This document shows, piece after piece, positions 23,517-35,640 of a stretch of DNA of 64,000 bases (its first letter is position 1; each line of letters starts with the position of its first letter). Made by a program: the position numbers and the translations under genes. Where the stretch lies: assembly GCA_007258455.2 (NCBI GenBank), contig VDFB02000003.1:42101986-42165985 (forward strand), read 5' to 3'. Source of the DNA: Sequoia sempervirens. Lineage: Eukaryota > Streptophyta > Pinopsida > Cupressales > Cupressaceae. Below the pieces are notes generated by a model that saw nothing but the letters and a program-made list of their open reading frames with translations, was not told the DNA's origin and did not search any database.

Positions 23517-26500
23517 TTAGAAGTCTTGGTCATTAACATTATTGTCTGCTACAATGTCATCCAGTGTATCATTATCAATATTCATATGTTCTTTCAAGTA
23601 TTTAATATTATCATCATCATCATCTTGACCTGCATCATCTTCATCATCATTGAAATTTGACTATAGACCATCTATATTGTTACCAGATGTATTTGGATCA
23701 TCATTTTCTATACCATCCATATTGTTGTCTTCCATAACATCATCTAACTCTAGATTGTTGTCTTCTTGTGCCTGAACATAACCATCTTCAACATCATCAT
23801 GGATGTCAATTGCTTCAATGTTCTCTAATCTATCTCTCTCATTTTGTTGGCCAACATTTTTTTGCTCAGTATCCACTAATGCATTGTCAAATACATGCCT
23901 TAATCTTGGATCATAATGTATGACAAATATCCATTTCGGGTCCAAAATATCTTCATAGAAAAATACCTGCACATGAACGAAATACATATATTAGACGTAT
24001 GTTATAACAATTTTATTGAATAATAAACACATGTATATATTCACAATAAGCTATGAATTAATAGATTAATTATCACTACCGCTTCTTGTTTGAGTTAAAG
24101 AAATACCTGCTCACAATGAATTGGTAGAACATAAGGCTCCTTATCCTCCGGTAGGAATGATGAGGAATCTATAGAAAATAATCCACTATGGGTATCATGT
24201 CTTCGTGTCCTCTCAAATGCTTCATACCATCTACACTTAAAAATACAACATTTAAAAGAGCGGTAATCCAACTCAATAATTTCTTGTATTTTCCCAACAT
24301 ATTGTAGATTCCCTTAAATTATATTCTTATCTTTTGAGCTTGATTGACTGGATTGCTCAAAGTCAACCATGATGCCACAATCGAAGGATGGTATCTTTAC
24401 ATCTACACTTTCTACATGATAATGTTGACCATATGCCCACATTGCTGGATATTTCCTCGCCTGTGAAAGACCATTTATTTCAGTGAAAACAAATATAATG
24501 ACGAATATTAAAATAGTTAATACTATCAAAACTATAAGGAAATAACATTTTGTAAAATTTCAACTGTACCTTTCTTTCACATCCTCTAGACATGTTGATT
24601 TCATCTTTTGTTATGTTTGAATCTGTACCTGCATCTTCTATTTGATTTTGAATTTGTTCAGTAACCCATTCTAGTGTGCAATATTTTCCCCATTCCCCAA
24701 GCAGATGAGTGGGAAGTGGAGTATTCCTTGGGTTCAATCTCTTAAACTGTCTCCTTGCTTCTAACACTTCTCTCTTTTTATCATACAAATCAATCCATTT
24801 GTTCATAAAGTCCATGTGGTACAAAATGAACTTGTCAAGTATAGAACTTTCGTTTACACCTATTACATGTCAACATGCTTATTTCAAACTCCAAATGTCA
24901 TGCTATTAATTTGAAAAATAAATTACAGAGTAAATTAATGATTGCAAGAAAAACAACCACACTGATCGTGAATTTACTTACTAATTTGTACTTCAACACC
25001 ATTAGATTGTGGTTTTTCTCCATCAATAATATCTGATGCTTGTTCTTCATCCCAGATGCATGGGCCACCTTAAAAATCCTTACCAAGGAATTCACACAGG
25101 AAGAAAAATGCTTCATTCAATACATACCCTTCAGCCATACAACCCGCTGGATGTGCCTTTTGTCAGACATATCTTTTAAGAGTTTTCATATACCTCTCAA
25201 AGAAAAACATGCACCTCGTTGATACGACACTCGCCAATTCAATGTCATTGACTACATGTATAAGTAAATGGACTTGTAGGTCCATGAAACTTGTAGGGAG
25301 CTCCTTCTCAAATACACATACAATTTCTACAATTTCTTTCTTCCACTTTGACACTTCAGATTCATGGATCTCCTTGGAGGTCACCCACCTAATATAAGAA
25401 TAGTAAATTAGTATGAACCTTTAGTCATAAATTAAAATGCAATATAATATCTCTATGTCTCTCACACATGAACATTTCATATAACCACATACCTTGTAAA
25501 TGCTAACAATCAACTTATGGCATTCCTTAAGTCAACTGTAAGACAAGAATCCCCCCTAATTGACAATGGCATGATATGCTATCAAACACATTTATGAAAA
25601 GGTCATTAGTAATTTTTTCTCACACAACAAAATATCAAAATAAATTTAGTGCTTAATCAATGTTGCTAGTAAATGTTAAATGCTGATATATAATACCTTC
25701 ATTAAATTATAAAAATCATGTGTTTTAAATCTTGTGATATGTCCATCAACTATAAAAGCTTTAGCCAATGATGACCCATAGCCAGTAGGAGTCCTTATTG
25801 AATGAATGACATTTTTTAGTTGGTCTAGCTCTTTTTTTTTCAAAATCCATGGAGCTTCTACATATGTTTCATTTTCCTTGTTTGGTCACAAATGTTTTCT
25901 ATCAAATTTGGTACACGAAAGAGCAATACCTCTCCTCGAAGACAAGGTGTCCTTGTCTTTTCCTAATATGTGTCAAAATATAGAATCTGGGACATTTTTG
26001 AAGATGTGCATAGGATCTAATAGGTGAGATATTAATAGATCCTTCCAGTAATGGAGCTCATAAAATATGGATTTCATTTTCATTCCTTCAGGCATATTAA
26101 CTACATCTTGATATGGTTCTTCAATTGAATCACCCCGATCAAAAAAATCCTCCCAAGCTTTCAATTCAGCATCTTCATACTTCTTAAGCCAATCACCTGG
26201 ACCCATAATCATGGGAGGGCCTCTATTTTCAACTTTTCCATCAAATTGATTCTTTAGGCAATTTCGAAACCTATGATCTAGTCGTAGAAAAACCCAGTTG
26301 TTTGCGTAAATAGATTTATGTAGATCTTTAGAATACTGCCCTTGAAATTGTTCAGCACATCTTGGACATGCAAATATCCCCTTTGTTTGAAGCCCTATAA
26401 TTCAATAAGTAATGTTAATAACATAAAAAAAATAGTATAAAACTAAGTATGAAAGTTGGGATGAAAATAAATTATGAGTGTAAATACGTAAATATTTTAT

Positions 26501-28709
26501 CTTACCAGAATAAACACCAAGTCTTGGGAAGTCATGAATAGTCCAACATAACACACCATACAACATGAAGGACCTATTTGTTGGAGGACGTGATATGTCA
26601 TACATTCTTATGCCTTTCCATAGCAGTTGCATCTCATCAATAAAAGGCGCACGATAAACATCCATGTTTTTAACTTGATGTTTTCTTGGAACAATGAGAG
26701 TCAACATAAGGTGCTCCTTTCTAACACTCATCCATGGGGGAATATTGTATACTATCAATCCGACTAGCCAAACACTATAATTTGAGCTTAGGAAAGAGAA
26801 TGGGCACACACCATCAATTGCAAGACCAAACCTGATACTATGGGGTTCATCTTTGAATTTTGTTGGCCATTTTTCCTCTATGTGTTTCATTGCTTTGGAG
26901 TTGGCCAAAATTCACATGAATCCATCTCTACTCCTATTTTTTGCATGATTGTGCTAGTGAATTGCAACGAAACATCGTTGAAGTCTAGGTATAATTGGAA
27001 TGTGACGTAAAACCTTCTTTGGAACTGTAGGACCTTGTACATCTGTACGATATCTCTTCTCTTTGCATACAGGGCATTCTACCTTGTTTTGATATTCATC
27101 TCTATATAAAATGCAATCATTTTTGCATGAATGAATTTGCTTATATTCAATCCCCAAGTCAACCAACAACAAACGCGCCTCTCTGCAAGTTGATGGCAAC
27201 ACATTCTCTTCAGGGAATATTTTAGTTTTTAGCGCCCTGTAAGATTGCTAGAGATTAAATCAATTGAATGTTTGACTTATGATGAACATGTTTGATATGT
27301 CAATCTATACTAGGACTGTTTATATACAATATATTGTTTTAAAATCCCCTTAAAGAAATATAAACGAAGTTGATGAATGTTTACGAATTATGTACACCAA
27401 TTGACAATGCAAAGTAAGAAATAGATTTCAACTCACTTTAGTAGGGTAGTGAATCCTTTGTCTAACCAACCAAATAGTGACTTGATTTCTAATAATATTA
27501 ATGTGCATGCCAGTTTTGAGGTTCTACTTGCACCCGATTTGAACATGGGTGTCTTCGCTGCTTGCTTGATGGAGTCTTTGATGTTGTCATCATCAGCATT
27601 GCGTTGGTGGTAATTACCCCTGGTATCATAGTTACTATCAACCATATCATCATTATTCTCATCATTGTTTTCATCCCCAAAGAAACCTGTAAGCAATTCA
27701 TTCAATCCTTCTTCATGCATTACATTTTCACTATCATGATCATCATCATTAAGGCTAGGTGGCATGTCATCAGTGTATGCGACTCTCATCAATTCTTCAA
27801 ATTTCTCAGGTGGTAGTGTTCTCTTCAATCTTGCTCTTCTCACCCTGGTATGGTTTGGATCATCCCGTCCAAATCTTAATAACCCAGTTGGATCTTGGGT
27901 ATTAGTATGTGGTTCATCAAAATCTTCTACCTATCAACAAACCCAAGCATTATTTAATGTTTGGCAACAATTGGATAAATCATAAATGTATCAATTTTCA
28001 AGAAATATAATCAAATATGGCTTAAAAAATAAAAATAAAAATTGTATGAACATATATACATCAATTGAATAATGGAACATTATTTTATAGACTACCTTTT
28101 TTATACAATAATTTAAATAAAACACAATTTTGACAACATAGTTTATAAAACATCAGTCCACATTCATTTATTATTCTTTGGTTTTAATCGATTGTAGGAG
28201 GCATACTACCAACTGGAAGCTCATCATATATGTAATGTCTTTGTACAATCGCTCGTTTGAATTGTTTCTTTCTACAACATACTAAACATCCACAAACAAC
28301 AATTTTCTCAAAGTATTCATCCCATGTACTATAGTCCTGACCTACCTCTTCTTCAGTGCAATCATTTGTTGTGTCTATAGTGTCCATTGTTATATCCTCT
28401 TCCACCCACTGTCGTCTATGTGATTTAACATTTTTAGGTCCACGTCCACGTATATATCTTCTTCTTTTGCAAGTTGAACTCTCAGGCTCTGCATTTTCTC
28501 CAATCTCCATCTAAAATAATCAACAACATGCATTAATTTATGTCAAGATTGGATAATACATTATAAATTTCGATAATATTGTGAAAAAAGATGGACGTAT
28601 CACAAAATTCCATCGGATCATTTTTTCCTAAGTTAATTCAAAATTTGAGTACCTGATGTCCCACTTCATCCGTTGTGTCCTCATTTGATATGACACGATT
28701 TGTTGCCAT
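23517..28709 (-). pseudogene. TNP2: CACTA transposase, TNP2 type, multi-exon, decayed
   Basis: Minus strand. Exon 1 28709-28653 (MATNRVISNEDTTDEVGHQ, then GT) joins in phase to an exon starting at 28510 with a Cys-rich stretch (VVCGCLVCC) like the transposase-associated domain. From about 27930 the frame gives the TNP2 N-terminus and KSLFGWLDKGFTTLLK. After an intron come LGIEYKQIHSCKNDCILY, CPVCKEKRYRTD and PKKVLRHIPIIPRLQR. The core follows: RFGLAIDGVCPFSFLSSNYS and YNIPPWMSVRKEHLMLTLIV, then FACPRCAEQFQGQYS and YWKDLLISHLLDPMHIFKN. A DUF4218-like part (FMDLQVHLLIHVVNDIELA, FFERYMKTLKRYV) and a DUF4216-like part (VFFYEDILDPKWIFVIHYDP) lead to an Asp-rich tail ending at the TAA 23517-23519. 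In-frame stops (two near 26920-26960, more near 25540-25880) show it is broken. TNP2 cuts and joins CACTA ends. Confidence 0.85.
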
Positions 28710-30281
28710 GGCCTCGTCTCACCCCTATAATACACAACATAGTAAATAATGTTTAGTGCACCAATTATATCATTTCAACGAGTATGATATCCAACACAAA
28801 GCCTCACTTTAGTCATATGTTTGACATATTGATATCTCCTCTATGTTGTAGCATTTGTGAATTCATAAACACCTTCTTCCTTTGGTTGAGGTTGCTTTCT
28901 CTTCTTACCTCTATTGTATCTGCAGATTTTGTTGTCTCACCTATTTCCACCCACTTTCCTCTCAGCGAATTAGTATTTCTATGTCGTCCACGTCCTCTCT
29001 CCATGGCCTCCCCTGTGAATAAAAATGTTGCCACATAAGCTTTCACCGCACTACCACCGAGAAGGAAGAAGCAACTTGCAGGACCACGGTAAAACCGTTG
29101 TACTGCACCAAGCTGATGAAGGATCCACGGGACAATGGTGGTCACCACACTACCACACGCCAATGGTAGAAGACTTGCGGGAGTCACTGCAACACCGCCG
29201 AGAATAAAAGGAAGATTTGCGTGCCACCACAGAAGCTTTCACCGCACTACCTTCGAGAAGGATGAAGTACCTTGCGGGACCGTGGTAAAAACCGCTCTAC
29301 TACACCAAGCTAATGAAGGAGCCACGGGACAACAGTGGTCACAAAAACTAGGCAGGAATTGGAATTATTTCCAACACTCTAGATCCTATGATACACAATA
29401 ATGAAAATAGTCACTATTCACCAATGATAGGCGTTGAATTAGGCGCACTTGGCGTCACCTTAGGTGCCCCAAATAGATTACATTAACAGCCAAAAGTCGA
29501 CACAAAAGTTGGCGTTAACTAACGCCGACTACTAAATCAAAATTAAAAATTAAAAAATTTCCCTCGTGAAGGAAGAAATCAGACGATAAAAAAGGAAAAA
29601 TGACGTGCGAAGGAAGAAATCAAACGACAAAAAAGGGAAAAATGTCGTGCAAAGGAAGAGAGTAGGGCGCTACCAACAATTGATGAGAAATTTGATTTAG
29701 TTTGCGACACCATAGGTAAGGTTACAATTTTTTTTTCTTGGTTGAATTTGTGATTGTTTATTGGTTCGTGGCCTAACCTGTCCAACCAACCTCTAAATTG
29801 TCCCATCATTGTAAATTGTAAAACCTTTGAGAAACCAAAAAAAAAATTTACCCTACCCATTTGAGGTTTGGCTCAAAATATTATAGCATGAAGCCAGGAT
29901 GCCTCTATATTCTATCCCCAACCTGGGTATCAAGGAAATAGTGAACTGCTTGGAAAATCTGGGAATTGGGTTGGCCACTGCTGAAAATAAACGCAAAAAC
30001 CGTTTGGTTTTTCCCAATTATGCCATAGTCATCGATGTCATGACAAATTCGTGAAAGATTGCATTATGAAAGATTTTTCACGATACAGTTATCAACACTA
30101 AGCAAACCCACTGGACATATTTTCCCTAGGTTATCAACACTAAGCAAAGCTAGCGAACATATTTTCCCACAAAACAAAACTTTCATACCACAAACTGGAC
30201 GAAAACTTTCATACCTGACAGTGTGTATTTCATTTGCCTCCAGAGACTGGATGAAAATAATTTTCCCTAGGTCGCCTCAAA
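28710..30281. promoter_or_regulatory. shared upstream region between divergent CACTA genes
   Basis: Lies between the start of TNP2 (minus) and the start of the second CACTA gene (plus), so it could act as a bidirectional promoter. It contains a ~110-bp repeated segment (29037-29150 and 29233-29345, both with GCTTTCACCGCACTACC), a GGCG-rich block at 29425-29530 whose words (GGCGTTAACTAACGCC, TAGGCGC) resemble the element's subterminal motifs, and a ~44-bp duplication at about 30087-30170 (GTTATCAACACTAAGCAAA). No gene recognised. Regulatory use is inferred. Confidence 0.45.
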
Positions 30282-30391
30282 ATGTTAAGCAATAGAAGGA
30301 AGCAAGCATTGTCAGTAGACTTTGGCCACAATGAGGTAATTCATTGTCAATTTATAGATTTGTAAATGTTTCCATTGTTTCTTTGAATTTT

Positions 30392-30577
30392 ACTTTTTGG
30401 TTTTTTATTTCAAAATTTCAAAGAAGAAATATAATTTAATATATATATATAGGGACATGAGACTGACAAAGATAAAGAGGAACTGTAGTTTTTAGTTTTT
30501 TATTTCTAAATTTAAAAGAAGAAATATAATTTAAATATATATATAGGGACATGACACTGACAAAGATAAAGAGGAAT
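30392..30577 (+). repeat. ~95-bp tandem duplication covering an intron end and exon start
   Basis: Two adjacent copies, each an AT-rich intron end (tttatttc..., tatatatata), the acceptor 'ag' and GGACATGASACTGACAAAG. The second copy continues into the open exon; the first runs into a stop. A splice acceptor has been duplicated. Confidence 0.7.
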
Positions 30578-31779
30578 TGGCTTCCATATTGGGGGTAGAG
30601 GCAGTGAACAAATTGGTTAATCTGGACTGGACAACACTTGCCAGATACATAGAAAAATAATCTGGTAACACCCCTCAAACATTGCAAACAAATCAATTGT
30701 GTCAAAGGGAATCAATTGATTCCCCAACTAGTCTTGGATTGACTTCCAATGTCCCAGCCACTCATGGGACACATACTTCTTCCACCACACCATGTTATCA
30801 ATCTTGCATTGGTAGCTACAATACGAAGATAGAATACGAGGTGGTTTCAGGGGAAGTCTGAAAGATGGATGCTGGGAAAACATTTGTGAATAGGTTGAAG
30901 GAGTCATGCCTTCAACGGTTTAAAGACCATCTACATTTTCCATTCTCACAGATACGCATGCAACTGAAAAAAGTAGTTATCCATGACATGGAGACTGATT
31001 TTGGCACAGGTTGGTCTGTAAAGAAGATAAAGCTACAAATGTCTCAAAACTGCAAGAGATTTCGGTGCAACCAAACAAAGAAGATAAAAAAAATCCCTCC
31101 TGATCTAAGGCAGAAAAGAAGGCCAATTGATGTAAGTGTGAAAGTATGGAAAGAGCTTGTAAAAGCATATGAGAAGTCTGATGCATGGAGGAAGTCCGGT
31201 GAGGAGAGTATGCAAGTATTTGAATTTTCTCATAAGATTATATCAAATTTATTAAACGATATTTAAATTTTATTTGTGCATAGTTAAATTGAATTAGTAT
31301 ATGTTTTAGGACAAGGCCTCCAAGGCTAGGATTGAGAAACTTCGTGCCCTGCATCGCAGTGGCCAAAAAGGTTTACAAGCCTTGATCTATACATTTGTAA
31401 GTATATTTAATATGTTAAATGATATAAAAAAATTTATTTCCTTGGAAAAAGTAAATGATTGCATATTAATTAGTTTAACTAGTCCATGTGCCATGTTTTG
31501 ACAAGAGGAGAAATATGGGCTCCATCCAAAGCAATTTGAAAAGAATATGTTACAAAACAACAAGTGGAACGATTTTGTAATCTGGATGGAGAACGATGTA
31601 TCAATAGTTTAGTTTCAATAACTTAGTTGGATATTGTTGTGTTAATATGTCAATTTGCATCTCTTGTGTTGAGTTGTTTATTGATGCGTAGGATGAGTAA
31701 ATAGAGCTCAAATCTTATGATTACAAGATGACCGTTTATGTGCATGAATAAATAGTAGAAGGATGTAGATGAACTCAAT

Positions 31780-32602
31780 TCATCTGACTTTATGCCTCTT
31801 GGTAGGCATTCCTCTTGAATCTCTAATATCAGGTGCCCGAGACTTCCCTGTAGCTTTTACCTTTCGTTGCCACCTTTCCTCTTCACTGTCAGACTCGTCT
31901 CCTTTTTCCTTATCTGCATTTCTAGCTTCGGCTTCTAATTCATCCCATGTTTTACCTTACTCCTCTTCAAAATCTTCTTCTTCTTCGTCCTCCTCTGACT
32001 CCACAAGAGATTCATCTTTTGAACCTTCCTCATCTGATTCTGATTGCTCTTCTACATTAGAGGGTTTGTATCCTTGATCTGACTCTTCTGAATTATTAGA
32101 ATCAGAATCACTAGCTTCCATATTCAAGAATTCCCAACCACCATCTTCAATAAATTTATCTGGATCATCAGTAATAGTCTTCAAAATTGGCCACCAGTTC
32201 AAGTTCATTTTGCTTTCATAATACTTTATATCCATGGAGTTCAGCCATTCCTTGATGCCATCAAGCGAAGATTGAGGAATGGCATACGTGCGGAGTACAT
32301 CCCGCTTGAAGTCTCTTAAAATAATAGCCATATCAAATGCCTTTTGACCAAGTCATACTCTCTCAAGGTTAACAATTCTCAATCTCACTAATAGCAATTA
32401 CTAAGAAAGGTAATTCCACCAACTCTACCAAACAGTTTACTGTAGGAACAATAAAAGCAGAGGCTTTGAAAGGAACTCCATGAAAACCAAGCTCTCTAAA
32501 TGGTATATCAAACTCCAGTTCAAAATATTTTAGATGAGGCTGTTCCCATAGCTCTCTTACTCGCTTGACAAATCCTTGAAACTCTGACTTCATAACATTC
32601 AA
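31780..32602 (-). pseudogene. SPT16: SPT16 fragment A: C-terminal quarter of the FACT large subunit
   Basis: Minus-strand frame matching the C-terminal part of plant SPT16: FVKRVRELW, ELEFDIPFRELGFHGVPFKA, then (other frame) DFKRDVLRTYAIPQSSLDGI, YYESKMNLNWWPILKTITDD and FIEDGGWEFLNMEASDSD. The acidic tail follows, one TAA near 31958, GKTWDELEAEAR, and the native-looking end KRHKVR with its stop at 31780-31782. SPT16 with SSRP1 forms FACT, which takes down and rebuilds nucleosomes during transcription and replication. This piece is antisense inside an intron of the second CACTA gene. It has a frame break near 32370 and cannot make SPT16. Confidence 0.85.
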
Positions 32603-33548
32603 AAGATAAATGGAATGTCCTCAACACCCAGTAGAGCTATCCAAAAAAGCTAACTAAAAACACAAACGTGCACCAGCACATAATGGCCTAATGGCTGGTT
32701 GTCATAGAAGTCAAATTACCGAAGTAATAACACTGATTGAGTTAACATATATGCATCATTTGCATAAACAACTGAAATGCGTAACAAATGTTAATCAATA
32801 CATTGAATTTTGAGATGTGTTGAAATAATTAAAAAAAACATGTTTTGGGGAAAATATTAGTAGCGTGGGGGAAGAAAGCATTAACCCTAATAAAATCATT
32901 TTCTATTTTTCTTGATACACCGTTTGTAATTTTTCCTTGGATGACAGTACTAAATTTCTATATGTTGTACCCCTTAAATGTCCTACATGTTACAAATATG
33001 GAATAACAATGCACAAATTTGTATCGAGTCCAAAGGCCAAGGCATTTTGAATAAGGGTAGCCAAACTTGATAAGGATGCAGTCACTATTACACGTATTGA
33101 CAATCCAAAATAGTCATGTAAAGACAACTACCTATGAAAACCATAATCAATCAAATTATGCACATTCAAATCTAAGTTTGAAAGGTTGCATTTCAGTCCA
33201 TGCATCTATGTCCTTGTTGAAGATTGAGGGTGTCAACAACAAAGCTAGAATAGCTCTCCTTAACCATAACTAGTTTTAAAGTGCAGTATTTCCAAATTAA
33301 AATCCACTTCTCAGCTAAGGAAAGGAGGTAGGATTGTCAAGTGCTACTTCAAACAAAGAAGGCCATAGAAAACATTGAAATAGAAGATCCAATAAGTGAG
33401 ACGACATTGTTGTAGACCATAGATAATCATAATTATTGCAATGCACAGATGCTTGTGATACAAACAAAAGGTGCTTACACATTGGCTGAATATATCCTCA
33501 TCAAAATGACCAGAAAGATATTTCAAATTTGTAAGTAAACTCTAACAG
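32603..33548. other. spacer between SPT16 fragments
   Basis: No gene recognised. SPT16 similarity stops at 32602. Short frames on both strands match nothing known. Confidence 0.35.
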
Positions 33549-33978
33549 TCAAGAAAAATAGTCATAAAAATTAGAAGTAAACTTTGGCAGACATGTAGGT
33601 GAACTTAATTCATCTAACTTTATGCCTCTTAGCAGACATTAGGATCTCCCCTCCTAAAGTTTGGACCACATCCATTACCTCCACATAAAACTGGACATCC
33701 TTGGTCTTCTTGGTTCCCACGCCATGATATGGTTATGCAAATGAAAATGAAGCAAAGTAATCATCTCCTTCTCCGCTGGGTGGAAGAATGCATGCTTAAT
33801 GTTTTGATACATGATATCAACTCTCTCTTCTGCTCTCATGGTTGAATATCGAAATCCATTATGGTGGGCCTCCAGAGTTCCAGTCATCTTTCATCCTCTT
33901 CCACCAAATGCTAGCCTGATCCACACATCTGCTAGCCTAATTGGCTTTATTTTTGAAAGCTGAAGTTTCTTCTCTGAT
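33549..33978 (-). pseudogene. SPT16: SPT16 fragment B1 (internally deleted)
   Basis: Minus strand: MTGTLEAHHNGFRYSTMRAE, IMYQNIKHAFFHPAEKEMIT and LLHFHLHNHIMA, then a 2-base gain shifts the frame before KKTKDVQFYVEVMDVVQTL. That is fused directly to the extreme C-terminus (AKRHKVR, stop), skipping the segment present in fragment C. It is a tandem neighbour of B2 with the same fusion. Confidence 0.85.
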
Positions 33979-34615
33979 AGTCAAGAAAAACAGTCATAAA
34001 ATTTGGAAGTAAAATCTAGCAGACATGTAGGTGAACTTAATTCATCCGATTTTATGCCTCTTGGCAAACATCAGAATATCCCCTCCTAAATTTTGGACCA
34101 CATCCATTACATCCACATAAAACTAGACATCCTTGGTCTTCTTGGTTCCCACGCCATGATATGGTTATGCAAATGAAAATGAAGCAAAGTAATCATGTCC
34201 TTCTCTACTGGCTGGAAAAATGCATGCTTAATGTTTTGATACATGATATCAACTCTCTCTTCTGCTCTCATGGTTGAATACCGAAATCCATTATGGTAGG
34301 CCTCTAGAGTTCTAGTCATCTTTCATCCTCTTCCACCAAATGTTGGCCTAATCCACACGTTTTCTAGCCTAATTGGCTTTGTTTTTTAAAGATGAAGTTT
34401 CTCCTGAGTCACCAGTGTAGCTCTCTCTGCCTTTTTAGACTCTTTCATTGCTACAGATCGTCTCTGGGATTTAATCATTTGTACCACATGGTTGATGTGC
34501 TTTGAATCCTTGCATCTAAAGGAAATTTCCTTAACATAAATACTGCTAGGGAATTTCAATGTTGCCATTGTAGTTGGCATTAAAGCCAATACCTGCAACA
34601 TTGAAAATTATCCTT
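33979..34615 (-). pseudogene. SPT16: SPT16 fragment B2 (internally deleted, longer 5' part)
   Basis: Minus strand. The first part (34601-34386) reads FPSSIYVKEISFRCKDSKHI, VVQMIKSQRRSVAMKESKKA and ERATLVTQEKLHL, as in SPT16. It then continues through a stop into KTKPIRLENVWIRPTFGGRG and the TLEAYHNGFRYSTMRAEERV block. It carries the same 2-base frame change and the same skip to KRHK as B1, so the deletion happened before duplication. Confidence 0.85.
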
Positions 34616-34680
34616 ATATAAGAATTCCCTCCATCTTGTTGGCTTGTAACACTCTTGATGGTGGCTACATGAAATATGAT

Positions 34681-35640
34681 TATGATTCCTCTTCTACATC
34701 AGAGGGTTCATATCCTTGATCTAACTCTTTTGAATTATCAAAATTAGAATCACTAGCTTCCATATTCAAAAATTCCCAACCACCATCTTCAATAAATTTA
34801 TTTGGATCATCAGTAATAGTCTTCAAAATTGGCCGCTAGTTCAAGTTCATTATGCTTTCATAATACTTTATTTCCATGGAGTTCAACCATTCCTTAATGC
34901 CATCAAGTGAAGATTGAGGAATGGCGTCAATGTAGAGTACATCCCGCTTGAAGTCTTTGAAAACAATAGCCATATCAAATTCATTTTCCCCAAGTCCTAC
35001 TCTCTCAAGGTTAACAATCTCAATCTCACTAATATTGATTACTAAGAAAGGTAATTCCACCAACTCTGCCAAACAATTTACCATAGGAACAATAAAAGTA
35101 GAGGCTTTGAAAGGAACTCCATGAAAACCAAGCTCTCTAAATGGTATATCAAACTCTAGTTCAAAATATTTTAGATGAGGATGCTCCCATAGCTCTCTTA
35201 CTCGCTTGACAAATCCTTGAAACTTTGTATTGATTTTATTTTTCTTGTCCCTCTCTTGTTGTTCTTCCTCAATTTGATCAGGATCATACATTGACCTTCT
35301 TGCCCCTCCTAAAGTTTGGACCACATCCATTACCTCCACATAAAATTGAACATCCTTGGTCTTCTTGGTTCCCATGTCGTGATATGGTTATGCAAATGAA
35401 AATGAAGCAAAGTAATCATCTCCTTCTCCGCTGGCTGGAAGAATGCATGCTTAATGTTTTGATACATGATATCATATCTCTCTTCTGCTCTCATGGTTGA
35501 ATACTGAAATCCATTATGGTGGGCCTCCAGAGTTCCAGTCATCTTTCTTCCTCTTCCACCAAATGTTGGCCTGATCCACAAGTCTTCCAGCCTAATTGGC
35601 TTTGTTTTTGAAAGCTGAAGTTTGTCTTGACTCACCAGTA
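34681..35640 (-). pseudogene. SPT16: SPT16 fragment C (longest colinear piece)
   Basis: Minus strand, about 320 codons of colinear SPT16: KTKPIRLEDLWIRPTFGGRG, the TLEAHHNGF block and HLHNHIT, then the shared 2-base frame change. It continues with KKTKDVQFYVEVMDVVQTLG, RSMYDPDQIEEEQQERDKKN, FVKRVRELW, LERVGLGENEFDMAIVFKDF and GIKEWLNSMEIKYYES, and past a stop into FIEDGGWEFLNMEASDSN. It lacks the final acidic tail. A region like this, before the deletions, could be the parent of B1, B2 and A. Confidence 0.85.
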
